Source: Paramecium octaurelia (taxonomy: Eukaryota; Ciliophora; Oligohymenophorea; Peniculida; Parameciidae). From it: a stretch of DNA of 64,000 nucleotides. The DNA lies in assembly GCA_905182995.1 (NCBI GenBank), contig CAJJDP010000054.1:192964-256963 (forward strand), written 5' to 3'. Of the stretch, positions 11,039 to 27,101 are shown piece after piece. A model generated the notes under the pieces. The model made no database searches and was not told where the DNA came from. It saw only the letters and a list, made by a program, of their open reading frames with translations. The translations under genes and the position numbers were made by a program. Within the stretch, counting starts at the first letter, position 1; each line of letters begins with the position of its first letter.

Positions 11039-11657
11039 TTTATAGCATCAATTATCTAACAAATGACACACTAGTTTTATGTTGAATAAATTTCATATAA
11101 ATTAAAATATTAATAAAATTAAAGTAATGAGTACTGGGTAAGTTATTGTACATATTGAGATAAAAGACTCCTCTTAGAATAATATATTAATTTTATAAAT
11201 TGTATTGATTGATTGCTTACTATTTTTGTAATTGCCGAAAACAAAGCGAAATCGTCATTTGAAAGTTATTCCCCTAGTTGAAACATATTGAATTAATATG
11301 GCATTCATTGAAATATAGTTAATTATTTAAAAAGAACTTTATTTACTAGAATATAATGGCATAGTCATATATACTTTATTGAATAAAAATAAAGAAGTAT
11401 TTTAAGATGAATATATTATAAATTTTCATATTTCAATAAATTAAGATTTATTATGAATTATAATGATTTGAATTTGGATATTTTTCTTTCTGATGACTTC
11501 AATGGAATCAATTATTTCTATGTTTATCATAACAACAGAAATCAATATAATTCATCAAATATTTCCTTATACAATGCAGGATTTCGATTTTGATGTATAA
11601 CAAATATTTGTATTTTTCAAATATATTAAATAAACATGAATTAAAAATTAAAAGAAT
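11039..11657. other. Intergenic between converging features
   Basis: AT-rich. One short plus-strand open frame (11453-11596) starts with ATG and is Asn-rich, but has no motif and no support. Confidence 0.35.
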
Positions 11658-12611
11658 TCAGATTAGTAGTTTATTATCCAATTAGCTGATGACGATTGAG
11701 AAAGCTTGCAATGGAGTGAAAGGATAAGCAATATCTATGTTTAAGAACTTTTCATCACATTTTCCAAACTAAATTGCTACATCTTTATTTAATTTGCCAT
11801 CCTCATTTAATTATTTAAGCAAAAAATTATGAACAGATGCGCTATTTACTCTAGAATTAAATGGAAGTGTAAAGGATTAGTATTTATAATTCCAATTAGG
11901 CTCTAGAGTATGAAATTCTAAATATTCTTGATTTCGTTTATTTGTAAATCTGCTTTTGATTTTCAATCCTGTATTTTCATCTGTGGGAATAATTTACACA
12001 GGCAAACCTTCTTTTAAGGAAGGAATATATGCTTTAAAAAGATTTCCTTCTAGAAATATATATAAAAAATATTACTTCTTGTTTTTAATAATTAGTATTC
12101 ATAATGAATGAACGCGAGTTCTTTTCTTAAATTGTTTTTTTCATTTGAATTCTTGTAGGAAAGCCCTTTTGAATACAAAATGAATTACGTACCACTAAAA
12201 TTAGACCTAAAAAATATGATTAAAATAATACTCTAACGTTCCAACTATATCAAGTTCAGTTTCTGATTTGCTCAAATAAAATTTGTGGCTACCTGTACAT
12301 TTCGATTTTTTAACTGAAAGTAAGAGTTTTTGAGTTTTTGAATGATAAAAATTGTAGGCTAAATGGCAACCAAACCATCCTTTGACTATTTTCACATCAC
12401 ACTCTAATATAGTCCCTTGAGGAATGGTAGTGTTTAAAAATTCATCAGTGTTGGTAGGTGAGAATTCTTCTCCTGAAAATGGCAGAGGAAGATGACTTTG
12501 ACTTAGAATACTTGGTAATCTTTAGTCTGATGAATTTACAAACTCGTGGCCTTCATCTATGATAATCTATTTAGCCACTTTGTCATTGTTTTCAATTATT
12601 TCATCTGACAT
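11658..12611 (-). CDS. Tubby-family (TULP-like) protein
   Basis: Two introns (12207-12231, 25 nt; 12050-12075, 26 nt) give exactly 300 residues. The Tubby C-terminal domain fills most of the protein. TIPQGTILECDVKIVKGW is the first strand. LLLSVKKSK matches the FLLAARK motif, and VGTLESNFSGTQFILYSKG matches VGKLRSNFLGTKFTVYD. RKELAFIHYEY matches RELAAVIYE, and the end reads VNSASVHNF, IQFGK, and YPFTPLQAFSIVISQLDNKL. Family members bind phosphoinositides and, in cilia, deliver membrane cargo with IFT-A. The N-terminus here is short (about 55 residues), so an IFT-A-binding helix is not obvious. The gene lies near TMEM107, another ciliary gene. Confidence 0.92.
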
Positions 12612-12885
12612 ATCGAATAGGTGTAAAGTGTTTAATTATTTAATAAGATAAGCTTGATTTTATGGGAATAATTTAAATAACAATAAGACTTAACAATATT
12701 AAAAAAAATAGTGTGAATTCTAAATAACAATATATAGAAAAATACGTTATATTAAATAATAATATATTAGATGCAAAATTCATGCCATATGCCTTTATCT
12801 ACAAGGTTTGTTGTAATTTCAAATCAATCTCCAAATCATTACATTGAAGTTCGGATTTTATTAGTATAATAAAAAATTAGAAGTT

Positions 12886-13091
12886 ATGAATGAAATAAGT
12901 AAAACATAAGAAGATCATTTTAATAGAGAAAGTTTAAAGATAACTTGAAAGATTAAATAATCGAATTGCAAAACGTTATAATTAAGCTTTAAAGAGAATT
13001 ATCATTTATTACAATAGAGCTCATAAAATGGAAAAAAAATATATTAAATTAATAAATTGTTCAAAGAATTAAAAGTCGATAAAAAAAAATG
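12886..13091 (+). CDS. Small coiled-coil protein, 61 aa
   Basis: ATG 12886, one 20-nt intron (12932-12951, GTT...AAG) and TGA 13089-13091 give an in-frame 61-residue protein. The sequence is a Lys/Gln/Glu heptad-like helix (ENQIIELQNVIIKLQRELSF). Without the intron the frame stops after about 20 codons. No family was recognised, and the intron is at the short end of the size range, so the call is tentative. Confidence 0.4.
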
Positions 13092-13448
13092 ATTTTCGGT
13101 CGTTGATAAACTATTATTTCTCTTAACATAATATTATTTATAACATTTATTTTAGGATTCTTCTAGTTATATCATTAAACAGGAAAGGTGTTTTACAATT
13201 TTATTTAAAATGTTTTGTTAAAAGCATTGATTTTTTTGCTTTAGAATGGAAAGTTAAAGCTCGTCATTGTCAGTTTTTCTTAGCTTGGTTTTAGGCAAGT
13301 TTAATTGTACTTTTCAAAATTCAACTTGTAATTTTTGGCTAAAATTCTTCTTACGAAAGAAGATAAGTTTGTAGATAATCTCCTTTTTTGATGTATGATT
13401 TTGGTTTAAATTGTCTATTTAAAATTTATCATAATTTTTATATATTAA
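13092..13448. other. Intergenic, convergent 3' ends
   Basis: Lies between the 3' ends of the small plus-strand gene and the minus-strand ABCC gene. A long open plus-strand frame passes through but has no motif and runs into the antisense of the ABCC gene, so it is treated as chance. Confidence 0.4.
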
Positions 13449-17222
<3,774 letters not shown>

Positions 17223-17289
17223 AATTAATAATTTATTACTAAACTATATTGCAAATTACAAATTACAATGTTAGTTTTTACTATAATTT
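17223..17289. promoter_or_regulatory. Shared divergent upstream region
   Basis: Only 67 bp separate the start codons of the divergent ABCC and TMEM107 genes. Any promoter elements for both must fit here or inside the genes. No motif was recognised. Confidence 0.4.
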
Positions 17290-17930
17290 ATGAAAATTTT
17301 AAGTTTAAATAAATTTTCTGAAACATCAAGGTCTTTAATAGTTTCAAAGTTTATTCTTGTGATGATAGAATTGATAATTACTTGCTAATGTTTAGGTGCT
17401 ACTCATTAAAATATTTCAGCTGGAATTAGAGCAATTCCAACAGCTGATGAATATTCAGAGGCATAAGTTTAGTAATAAATAAAACTAAATAAAGCATAAT
17501 AATATTTTTGATATTGTGTATTCTATTTTAAGCAGGACAAATTGGGTTAAACATGTTAGCAATGAATATTCATTTTGATAAGGTAAATTCAGTTTTATGC
17601 ATTTATCACTTTGTCGGAGTCTGGACATTTGTATGTTTTCTCTTTGACAGATGGAGATACAAAACTATAATGTATTTATGGGTGATATTCTGGTATTGAT
17701 AATTATGTAAACAAAGTATAATTCCTTTTTTGTTTGAATTTCTAACATCTTTAAATGGGTATTACTATTATGGAATTCACGAACATCGATAGATGGAAGC
17801 CAAAAGACAAGCACTGCAGGCTGAATAACTAAAGAAGAAGAAATAAGAAGAAGATGAAGCAAAGAAATTGGAGGAGGAGAATTAACCACTTAATCCTTAA
17901 GATGGAATTTAAAATGCCATGTCTTAATGA
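17290..17930 (+). CDS. TMEM107: TMEM107-like ciliary transition-zone protein
   Basis: Two introns (17472-17494 and 17693-17716), both ending in AAG, leave exactly 197 residues. Four hydrophobic segments follow the TMEM107 pattern: SKFILVMIELIITCQCL, then PTADEYSEAQ (family: FTPEEYD), IIIFLILCILFQAGQIGLNM, VLCIYHFVGVWTFVCFLFDRW (family: ...SFFLFERW) and YLWVIFCIIPFLFEF (family: YIFVFCSALPAVTE). TMEM107 is a tetraspan component of the MKS module at the ciliary transition zone and helps control ciliary membrane composition. Unlike the roughly 140-residue animal protein, this one adds about 50 residues after helix 4: a Tyr cluster and a highly charged Gln/Lys/Glu helix. The motif match is good, and no other family fits the four-helix pattern as well. 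Confidence 0.85.
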
Positions 17931-17951
17931 TATTTAATTTATTATATATTT

Positions 17952-20057
17952 ATGGACATTCCTTCAAAATGTATTTCATTTAGTCCCAATTGGTTTTATC
18001 CACAGATTGCTTAAATGAATGGGGAGATACTGTGTTATGGAGTTAATGACTAAGTGTTTGTTTATAATAGTGAAACCAAACACTTCAAATACACATTGCA
18101 AGGATAATAAAAAGTAACAATGTTGTATTTAAAAGATTAATACATATTTGTTGGCTAAGAGGGTGGGGTTATTACAATGTTTTAATAATAGAAATATTTG
18201 GGTAAGCTTGAATTTAATATCGAAATTCCTATGATATTAAAGGAAGTCAATAATGAATATTTGCTTTTAGACAATAAAGGAATCTCATTAGGATTTAAAT
18301 TGAATGATAAATTTGAATTGATTCATTTCGCATTGAAATTGATAACACAACCTCATTGTATTCCAAAATGGGGAGATGAGAATGTTGTCATTTACTAGAG
18401 TGGCAGGATGTATAGATTTGAATAAAAATCTGAATATGATTATCCTTATCATATATTATGTGTTGATAGATATAAAAATATATACGGAGTGTTAAATAAA
18501 TTGCATAAAGCAATTAGTCTGCATGTATTTCAATTAGATTAAATAGATGAATGGAAACAAACTAATACCATTAATGAAAATGATATCTTCATTGAATTAA
18601 AATTTATCGTCAATGAGAAATTGCCAACCGAAAATCTCAAAAAAGCATCTTTAAGCATTAAATTCTTAGATGATAAATAGATTTTTGTCACATCCAAATA
18701 AGGAGAGATCTTCTTAATTTAATTAACAAATCAAGTCAAATCATTAAAATTAGATGCAAATGTCATTTCTGATAATCACTTCTATAAATTACCTTAAGAA
18801 ATTCATATAAAGGGTATATATTTAATGAATAACTACCAAAATCAATATTATACAGTAGGTTTAGATAGAAGAATATTTTCATTTCGTGTTGAAGATGGAC
18901 AAATTGTCGATTATCACAAATTTGTCTGTTTGGCTGGTAAAGTCAACAAATTACAAATAGGGAAGGAAAAGAATTTAATTTACTTTCATGATTAAACCTT
19001 AAAATCATTAGATTTAACAAAAAATAAGTATCCTACTTACATCAATGAATTTTGGAAAATAACTGACTTCGCTAATTTTTATATTAGTCCATTTTAAGAA
19101 GGAATTGTGTTAATTCAAAAAGATTAGAAGGTTGAATTAGTTGATATTTACAAAGAATAATTACTTGACAAATATAATTGTGAAGATCCTGTCTCAAAAA
19201 TCGAGTGGCTAAATAAAAAATAAGTATTACTATTATTAGATTTATTTGATGTTGAACAAATATAAAATGACTAAGTCAATGAATTACTTACTAAACCTCA
19301 TCAAATTTAAGATTATGTTTTGATCATTATGTTAACTGGTAGGATGTAACTCATTGATTTGTCAACTGGGTAAGTACTGTTTAATTTCTTGATCTAATAA
19401 AAGATCAAGTTATAACAGATAATTAAAAACAAACCATTTGATATTGTTACAATTAACATGAACAGCATATAATTTCTATTTAACAATGATAAATGTTATC
19501 TATTTTATATCTTTAATGGATATCATGTGTTCTATTATCAGAAACATCACTTTGATACTAAACAAATCCATAATACAGAGATAAATTGTATTGATGTTAG
19601 TTTGTACAATAACAATATTTACTTGCTCACTGGTTGCAATAATTAAACGATATCCATAAATGTTATACATAATGAAATTGTGTTATTGGGATATTTAAAG
19701 CATAGATTTCCAATATAAAAAGTTCAATAGAGAAATGGTTTAATAACATCCTTAGCCAAATGTCATTAATCTTTGTAAATTTGGAATGCCACAGAAATCC
19801 TATAAAGAATGATACCTAATAGATAAACTCTTGAAGGTTTAGAAAAAGCCAATATTCGAGGTCACAGTGGTTTTTTGTTGGATTTTGTGTATTTCACTAA
19901 TAATTTGGTTATTACAAGTACAATTATTGTAATAATTTTAGGTTCTGAAGATCAAACTATTAAAGTATTTGACATCGATCAAATTTAAAACAAAATGCCA
20001 CCAAATAAAAAGAAAAGCAAAAAAAAAGTGAAATTAGACAATCAATAATAAGATTGA
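17952..20057 (+). CDS. WD-repeat protein, 693 aa
   Basis: One 24-nt intron (19918-19941). The rest is open and totals 693 residues. It looks like a beta-propeller protein: many strands with DxR/GxD turns (VGLDRRIFSF, TGRMQLIDLSTGQVLF) and a clear final WD unit GHSGFLLDFVYF...SSEDQTIKVFDI. The C-terminus is a basic tail (PPNKKKSKKKVKL). Most repeats are diverged, so the number of blades cannot be counted by eye. Such proteins scaffold complexes, including ciliary and ribosome-biogenesis ones; the basic tail would fit nucleic-acid or nucleolar association, but that is inference. Starts 21 bp after the TMEM107 stop on the same strand. ATG 17952 is the first in-frame Met after a TGA. Confidence 0.75.
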
Positions 20058-20081
20058 ATATATATATAAATATATAATAAT

Positions 20082-22209
20082 ATGAAACATTCTTAATTAG
20101 CTCACCTACTGTCCAAATAACCTCAATCAATTGATTATTTAGGAGCTACTTAAATGAGTACTCCAAGAGCCAATTAATAATCCTAATAAACTTTGACAAT
20201 ACCACATAAGTAGACAATATTAAGTACAGCCTATAGCAAAGATTAAAGATTATTGACGGAAGGAAATGAGAATCTTGAAGTCTAAGTAAACTAATTCAAT
20301 GTAATAAGAAAATAAAAGATTTGCAAAATAGGTTGATATCTAGATGCACTACGTTAGAATTCCTCATTTAAGTTATTACAACACAAAAAAATTAATTGAA
20401 TAGTTTACCAACGATTTAAAAAATTGAGTAACTCCTACTCTCAATTGTCAACACTATTCAAAATACTACCAAAAATGAAATTTAGTTAGGTTTTTTAAAT
20501 AGAGAATAAAAGAAATCGTCAAGTATACTGTTTTACATATTTCTAGTGTTTAATAAATAAAAATTGAGGAAGGAAGCTGAATTATTTGATAGGAATAAGT
20601 CATTACAATAAGAAGTTGAAATCAATTCTGGAAGAAATAGTAAATTGGTGGAAGACAATTTAAAATTATAAAAGTAATTAAAATAAGAAAAAGATTTAAA
20701 TGAAATTAATGTCAAGAAAATAAATGCATTAGAAAAAAGAATCGAATTTATAGTCTCAAATGATATCAACATTTTTGAAATGAGATCAAATTTAACTATT
20801 TTAATGAAGGAAAATGAATAATTGAAAAGAGAGTTAGAAAGGAAAAATTAGGAGGTTGAGAGAATTCAAGGGAAATTAAATTAATATCAATTGATAGTAA
20901 GTAGATTATAAAAAACTATTGATAACTTAAGAAAAAAGAATGAGGATGATGAAATAAGAGGATTGATTAAGAAGGACGATATTGAGTTATTAATGAATTT
21001 CAAAATACCACAAAATCTAGATTTTAGAATAGTGTGTTAGAAGTTGGATCATTAAAATCTACTGAATGATTTATGCGAAAAAGGGGTTGTAAACATACTT
21101 TAATAAATATCTTAATAATCTTAGGAAGTTTAAAAATAATAAATATCTTATTATTGTAATCAATTACTCTCATATAAGGACTTTTCGGAAAGATTGAATT
21201 AATTATTATTACAAATGGAAGAGTTCAGTAATTGTTAAGCTATAGAAGATCTGATTTTTAATGTAAATAGGCAATTGCCTTAAATATTTAAATGCGAGAC
21301 AGTCAAATTATGGTTGTTAGAAACTAAAAATGGATTACTATATTCTTATTTAGAAACTCGATAATAAGTAAAGGCATTATAGGATAAAGGAATGGTAGCT
21401 GATACATTTAAATTGTATTAAGCTCAAAACTTAGGTTAAAAGCCAAAGAAAGCTATAATATATAGAATAAATGGGAGTGAGCAACCAGAATACGGAAAGA
21501 GTGCATTGATATTACCCATATTTTGCGTTGGATAAAATGTAATAAGAGGAAGCTTAATAATATTGAATTCGGAACAAGAGTAATTTTCTTTTGATGAAGA
21601 ATACCTTGGTATCATAATTAGTTGTTTTTTGGGAAATATCATATAAAGGTTGGTAGATAAGGAGAGTTGGCTAATAGCCTAGAAGTACAGAAGTTTAATG
21701 AACCATCAGTTAACTGATATTTTAAGATCTTAGAATAAATAAATAGCAAGTGAAAGGATTCAATTAAGTTTTAAGAGAATATTTGGATTTCAGATGACCA
21801 GATTCTATTTTGTGGAGAATGAACAGTTATTAAGTTATGAAAATCAGAAAGAATAATAATTCTCATTGGATTATGGATTAGCAGGTATGGCAGTAAGGAA
21901 TAAGCAGAGATACATTGTCAATGATATAAAGAGATCAGTTAATTTTAATCCAAATGTTGATTTAATAACAATTTTGCCCATTTTTATATAACCATTATTA
22001 AACAAACAAGATGTGGTGATTGGAGTGATTGAGGTATAATTTGTATTGTAATTTAGACTTGTTTAAAGAACAAATTATCTACTGACATGGAGAGGGAACA
22101 TTTGTTGTAATCGAGTGAGAATCTCTTTGGAATAGAGGAGCCTTTAACAAGCTAATTGCAGAGTTATGTGGAGTTATTGGCAGGAACTTTATCTAATATT
22201 AAATTTTGA
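20082..22209 (+). CDS. Coiled-coil protein with GAF-like domains
   Basis: Three introns (20286-20308, 20523-20546, 22034-22056) give 685 residues. The N-terminus is Gln/Ser-rich. Residues of about 130-300 form a long Lys/Glu coiled coil. The C-terminal half contains two GAF-like segments. The first is around FKCETVKLWLLETKNGLLYS...ALILPIFCVGQNVIRGSLIILN. The second is around RIFGFQMTRFYFVENEQ, GLAGMAVRNKQRYIVNDI and LPIFIQPLLNKQDVVIGVIE. GAF domains bind cyclic nucleotides or other small ligands, or act in dimerisation. No catalytic domain follows, so this is more likely a regulated structural protein. It starts 24 bp after the WD gene. The second intron is 24 nt with no in-frame stop, so its retention would not break the frame. 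Confidence 0.75.
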
Positions 22210-22249
22210 TATATTATATTGATTAAATTATTATAATAATAAAATAAAG

Positions 22250-23270
22250 ATGTCTGAGAATTAATTGGATAGTCAATATAAATTATAGGAGTAGGAAACA
22301 TAATCTGGGAATAATATTGAATTGAGTAGTCCTTAAGGTAGCAGCAAGAAGAAGGGAAGAGCACGAACAGCATCAGAAAGGACATTCAGTGCTGCAGAAA
22401 CCTTGTATGGGCGACCAAGAAATGCAGGATCTATGATACTCTTGAGGACAGCTGATCAATTTAATAAAAAGGTTATTCATGATGTGATTAATCATTCTCC
22501 ATCTAAATAACAATATTCATTTGCTAAAGCCACTAGATTCTCGAAACCTCGTTCCAGTTATTGTCAACAATAATTTTATGATTCTTAGTATTTCAATCTT
22601 TGTCATATATTAGGATTCGAACATCTCTTGGTCAAAGAACTTGCAGTTTCGGATTTGGTATAAAGTTCGATTTTGCCAAATTAACAGATAAGTATATTCC
22701 TCCTCCAACAGCTTATACAATAAAATCTAAACCTAAGCCAGTAACGAAATTTGGGTATGGCAGAGAAGAAACAAAAGCTGTTGGGATATATGGAAATCCA
22801 AATAAGAATCCTGCACCTAATACCTATACTCTGAAAGATACTTTTTCCAATCTTAAATTTTCATTTGGAGAAAGAACTAAAGCTAAACGTATGATATTAT
22901 TCTAATTTAGACATATATTTGGAATCTACAACTCCATCTCCCTGTGCCTATAACGTTGGCGGTATTAGCAAAACAGGAAATTATTTCAATTCCAAATACT
23001 CAAGCAATCGAGCTCCATTATTCTCTCCATCCTCTAATAAATCTGTCAGAATCATCAAAACTCCTGGACCTGGAACCTATGATCCACCAGGTAATATTGC
23101 AGATCTCAGATTGAAAAGCAGTTCAGGATTCAGTTTTGGTGCATCAGAAAGAAAAACTATTTAAATTCGAAACAAAGTTTGTAATTGAATTCAATTTTCA
23201 TAATTTAGTTCCTGGACCTGGGACTTATTAATTACCATCAGAATTTGGTGATGTTGAATATCCAGATTGA
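22250..23270 (+). CDS. SHIPPO/ODF3-type repeat protein
   Basis: Three introns (22588-22613, 22889-22910, 23181-23208) give 314 residues. The protein carries spaced Pro-Gly motifs of the SHIPPO class: PPPTAYTI, PAPNTYTL, PSPCAYNV, TPGPGTYDPP and VPGPGTYQLP. Between them are FGxGxR-like turns such as FGFGIKF, FGYGREE, FSFGERT and FSFGASE. In animals such proteins (ODF3/CIMAP, sperm-tail and ciliary microtubule-associated) coat or line axonemal microtubules. The N-terminal 100 residues are Gln/Ser-rich and basic. The gene is on the same strand as, and close to, other probable ciliary genes. Confidence 0.85.
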
Positions 23271-23313
23271 TAATCATTATTAAAAATTAATAATTATAAA
23301 ATCATTTTCGCAT

Positions 23314-24072
23314 ATGTTAACATTAACTCAAATGGATGAAATAATCAAATTAACAGAATAACATATGATTGATTGCTAAGCCAATCAAGATTTCAAAGAA
23401 GCAAAAGAAGTGAAATCTAAAATATTGCAAATGAAAACCATTCGAGATCTAATTGAAAGAGAGGAAATTCAGGAAAAATTTATCATTGGAGAAGAAAGAA
23501 TTATTACCTAAACCAAATAACAGATTGATGAAGTCAACTAATACTTTACTTAATTATTTGAAAAATTTAATTTTTAGAAAAGTTAAGCACTTTAATAGAT
23601 ATGGCATCAATAAAAAATATAATTACAAAAATCTGTTTTTTATAAAAGATAAAAAAATGCAGAGTACTAGAACCTATAAAAAATTATGACTTATTTGTCA
23701 AATCAAAAGGATTTCAAAAAGGCAGAGTTATATCAAGTCTATCTAAAAGAAGCAAGTTAAGATCATATGAGAAGAACTCAATCCGAATAAAGATAAACTT
23801 AAGAAACCCAATAGAGAGTACTTAAATAGAAACATGCACATTAAGAAGAAGTGCTACTTAATAAATTTAATGATCAAGAATAATTAATTCAGCTAGAAAT
23901 GAATAAAAAACTTGAGGAAATTGAGTAAAAAAAAATCAACCAAATATCTTAATTATAATTAGAGAGGAATCAAAAAATTGCTCAACTTGAAAGATGTAGA
24001 ACTAAGGTTATAAAAGTACAAGTCTAATAATAATTAGAGGAGATGGAAAAATGTGCCTTTATCTTGAAATGA
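23314..24072 (+). CDS. Coiled-coil protein, 252 aa
   Basis: A single uninterrupted frame from ATG 23314 to TGA 24070-24072. Almost the whole protein is helical and rich in Lys, Glu and Gln, with heptad-like spacing (QLELERNQKIAQLERCRTKV near the end). The N-terminal part EHMIDCQANQDFKEAKEVKS style helix (starting near residue 16) resembles short UVR/TPR-like helical hairpins. No enzyme motif, no membrane segment. Neighbours suggest a cytoskeletal or ciliary role, which is only inference. Confidence 0.65.
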
Positions 24073-24650
24073 AGTTGCTATTAATGTATTAATTTTTTTT
24101 TTTATATCATAAATTATTCTTTCAAATTTCATCTATAACATTTTGATTAAATTCGTTTATTCAGAAATCTGAATTTTATGCTAAAATAAAATAAATTAAT
24201 TTATCCTTCTTATTCTTATTTGAAGAGAGATTAATCAACTTTTTGAATTCATAAATAAATTTTTTATATATGTAGATTGTATTTATCAATTTTCAAAGCT
24301 AATTCTCCATATTATGATCTTTCTGTGATACTCTTACAATCTACTGATTTTACAACAAACACCCAGATTAATTAGGTAGCGTCTGATATCTCAATAATTC
24401 TATTTCATAATTTCGCAATTCTAATATTAACTTACTAGGTATAATAATTAACAAAGTAAACGAATTTGAATAAATACTAAAGATGCTAAATATATGAATA
24501 TATTTAATTAAAAGACCTTTTTAAAATTTTTAATAAATATCAAGATGATGTATGAGCAAGAAATAAAGAATAGAATTAATATTTAAAGAACTGAGTTATA
24601 TAAAATAAAAATTAAAACAATTTGGATATAAACAATTAATATATTACAAT
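24073..24650. other. Intergenic, convergent 3' ends
   Basis: Between two converging genes. AT-rich with no coding frame. A loose resemblance to snoRNA C and D boxes around 24320-24360 is too weak to call. Confidence 0.5.
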
Positions 24651-25904
24651 TCATTTAATTATTTTTTTAGCTGCATTAATTCCACTTTCATAAGCTCCAT
24701 GAATTGTTGAATAATAAATAGGATGATAAGCTTCTCCTGCAAAATACAATCTATTCTAATGAGGTGCTGAGATGATTTATCTATAATTATCATCAATTCC
24801 TGCCATGGGAAATGAATACAATCCTTCAATAAAAGGTGTATCACCCCAATTCTCATAATGATAAGAGATCACTTTCAAATCAACTTTGTATTATTCATTT
24901 ATTGTTTAAACAATCTCTTTAGCAAATTCTTCATTTCCTATTTCCATTACTCTATTATGAGCACTTAATCCCAATAATCCAATGATAATTGATTAACTTT
25001 CACTTGAACTATCCCACCATAGGGAATTGTGATTAAATTTGGGTAAAAAGAAATCCTCTTAATGCCCTAAGAATTTTTTATCTAATTTAATGAAAAACTT
25101 TCCTCCTTTATCCATTCCAACCAGATTAATTTACTTTAATCTTGATTCTTCAAAAGGAGGTTCTACTTTCAATTTCTTTAGCTGAGTAATAGGAACACAA
25201 CAAACAGCATAATCAAATGAATACTCATTTGGCTCATTATCTACTTATACTTAAACGTTTTCATTAAGAATTGATATTGATTATACTTACTTATTATATT
25301 CAATTATTTAAATAGCTTCTTTGAAGAATTTATCAAAAATGTTTTAGTGGTGAAAATTATTCTCAATTTCATAATCAGATACAAACATAGGCATATCAAA
25401 TTCATATCTCCCAATTGCCCTTGCACCTATTTTTTCTATAGAAGCTCCATATTCACTACCATATAAAGCATAAAATAAATGAATAAATTCCATGTTGTAT
25501 CCTTTTTTTTACAATCTTTACAAAACTGGCTCATCCTCTAAAAATCTATCATTGATGAAATCCTCAATTGACTAAGATTCTTTTTCATAGAGCTCTTCAA
25601 ATTCATCAAAGGTAATCACTTTTTTTTGGATAGGATCATAAATTGATCCAACCAAATCTCCTCCTATTTCTAATTTAGCCCCTGCTTCAATAGCCATTTT
25701 ATAGTAATCATTATCTGGATGATGGATTGTTTATCCTCCAGCCTCTAAATGTCTATCACTAAATCCAATTAAGGGTTTCACTCTTCCTCCATATCTATTT
25801 GATGCTTCAAACAATCTGACATTAAAACCCTATTTAATCAAGTGTTGAGCACAAGCTAATCCAGCCACTCCTGCACCAATTACTAAAATATTTTAATTCA
25901 TCAT
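24651..25904 (-). CDS. Flavin-containing amine oxidase
   Basis: Uninterrupted frame of 417 residues. The N-terminus has the FAD-binding Rossmann fingerprint ILVIGAGVAGLACAQHL followed by an acidic strand end (LFEAS) and RYGGRV, as in monoamine and polyamine oxidases. HLEAGGQTIHHP follows the usual D/E-x-GG position. The C-terminus has RLYFAGEAYHPIYYSTIHGA and YESGINAAK, the second FAD motif of the family. It would oxidise an amine such as a polyamine, giving aldehyde and hydrogen peroxide. There is no obvious signal peptide or peroxisomal SKL terminus (it ends in KKIIK), so a cytosolic location is likely. Substrate cannot be told from motifs; histone demethylase is unlikely because SWIRM and tower domains are absent. 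Confidence 0.9.
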
Positions 25905-25971
25905 ATTTTATTAAATATTCTTTGATAATATTTTAAATAATAATTCTGATATTAAAAAATATATAAGACTT

Positions 25972-26822
25972 TCATAATTATTTGATTTTCACCGAACTTA
26001 GCCTTCCATCATCCCACAAAATAGCAAATCCATAATCATCAAAAGAACAGTATTTTATTGAATTTTTATCAACCCAATCTTAACCCTTCCAATTAAATTA
26101 AGTACACTGCTCTGGATCATAACCTTAAGATTTTTATAAGTATCCTTAAACCATAGTTGGGAAATGGTATTTATAAACAACAAATTAATTATTTGGATCA
26201 ATCAACAAACTTAAATTCTTGAGTAAAATTAATTATTAAAGAAGATCCTAAGCACAAACGCTAATTAATAAATTTATATAAGTACTTTGATTGAAAATTA
26301 TTATCATACACTGTTTAAATATCTTATTAAATTAATCTTATGTTTATCATCACAACTTAATTTCCATTGGTGTAATTATACAATTACTAATTAACATCAA
26401 CATCTTAAGCTATTAAGTGTTGTTAACCATCATAAAAATCTATTGCAATATTTTATGGAAAAATATTCCCTTATTATCTCAGATAGGTCAATATCTATTC
26501 AATATGCATTTAAACTATTTACATCTATTATTATTATGTTTTTAAGTGTTAATTAAGATATTTATTATTAATCGAAAAAAATTGAAACCTCTATTTGCTG
26601 GTATTACATAATTGTGAAAGCTGAATTTGGTTACATAATCTATCCAATTAATGTATTATCTTGTGGGTGTAAAGGTGATCCATCAACTGTTAAGTAGTAT
26701 TAAGATGCATTAATATTTTCCTACTGTAAATATTAATATATTCCTTCAATAGTATAATAGGATTAGTACGGCAGAGGTTGAATTTACACTCCACATTATG
26801 ATCCATCGAAATATATGCTCAT
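25972..26822 (-). CDS. Hypothetical Gln-rich protein, 265 aa
   Basis: Two introns (26495-26522, 28 nt; 26261-26285, 25 nt) leave exactly 265 residues. It is Gln/Tyr-rich with alternating beta-like strands. The first two parts (YYLTVDGSPLHPQDNTLIGQ and NIAIDFYDGQQHLIAQDVDV) look like two ubiquitin-like beta-grasp repeats separated by a QQQ linker. The C-terminal part has GYDPEQCTQFNWKGQDW and ends ILWDDGRLSSVKIKQL. No family was recognised with confidence; the ubiquitin-like reading is an inference from strand pattern. It ends 67 bp from the start of the amine oxidase gene on the same strand. Confidence 0.6.
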
Positions 26823-27101
26823 ATTAATTTATTAATAGATTTAGATTGATATTAAAATTGTATATATATGTGAATAAATTTCATTTAATCTATTAAAGGG
26901 AATTTAATATCTGAATAATTCTATTAAAGATAATATTTGATTATAATTATTTAGGCAGATTTCTAATTTATATGTTTAGAAATCATAATATTGGATTTTT
27001 ATATATATATATTTGTAATAAAAGGAAAAGTGTGTCTAATTCTCCCAACAAAGCTCTAAGAACTAATTATTATAAATATTAACAAATATTGATTTAAAAT
27101 T

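Noticed and set aside
22919..23164. Separate gene for the second SHIPPO segment
   Set aside because: It joins the upstream exon in phase through a 22-nt intron (22889-22910), so it is one gene.
24300..24370. Possible C/D-box snoRNA
   Set aside because: Only loose C-box and D-box likeness with no terminal stem or guide that I could support.
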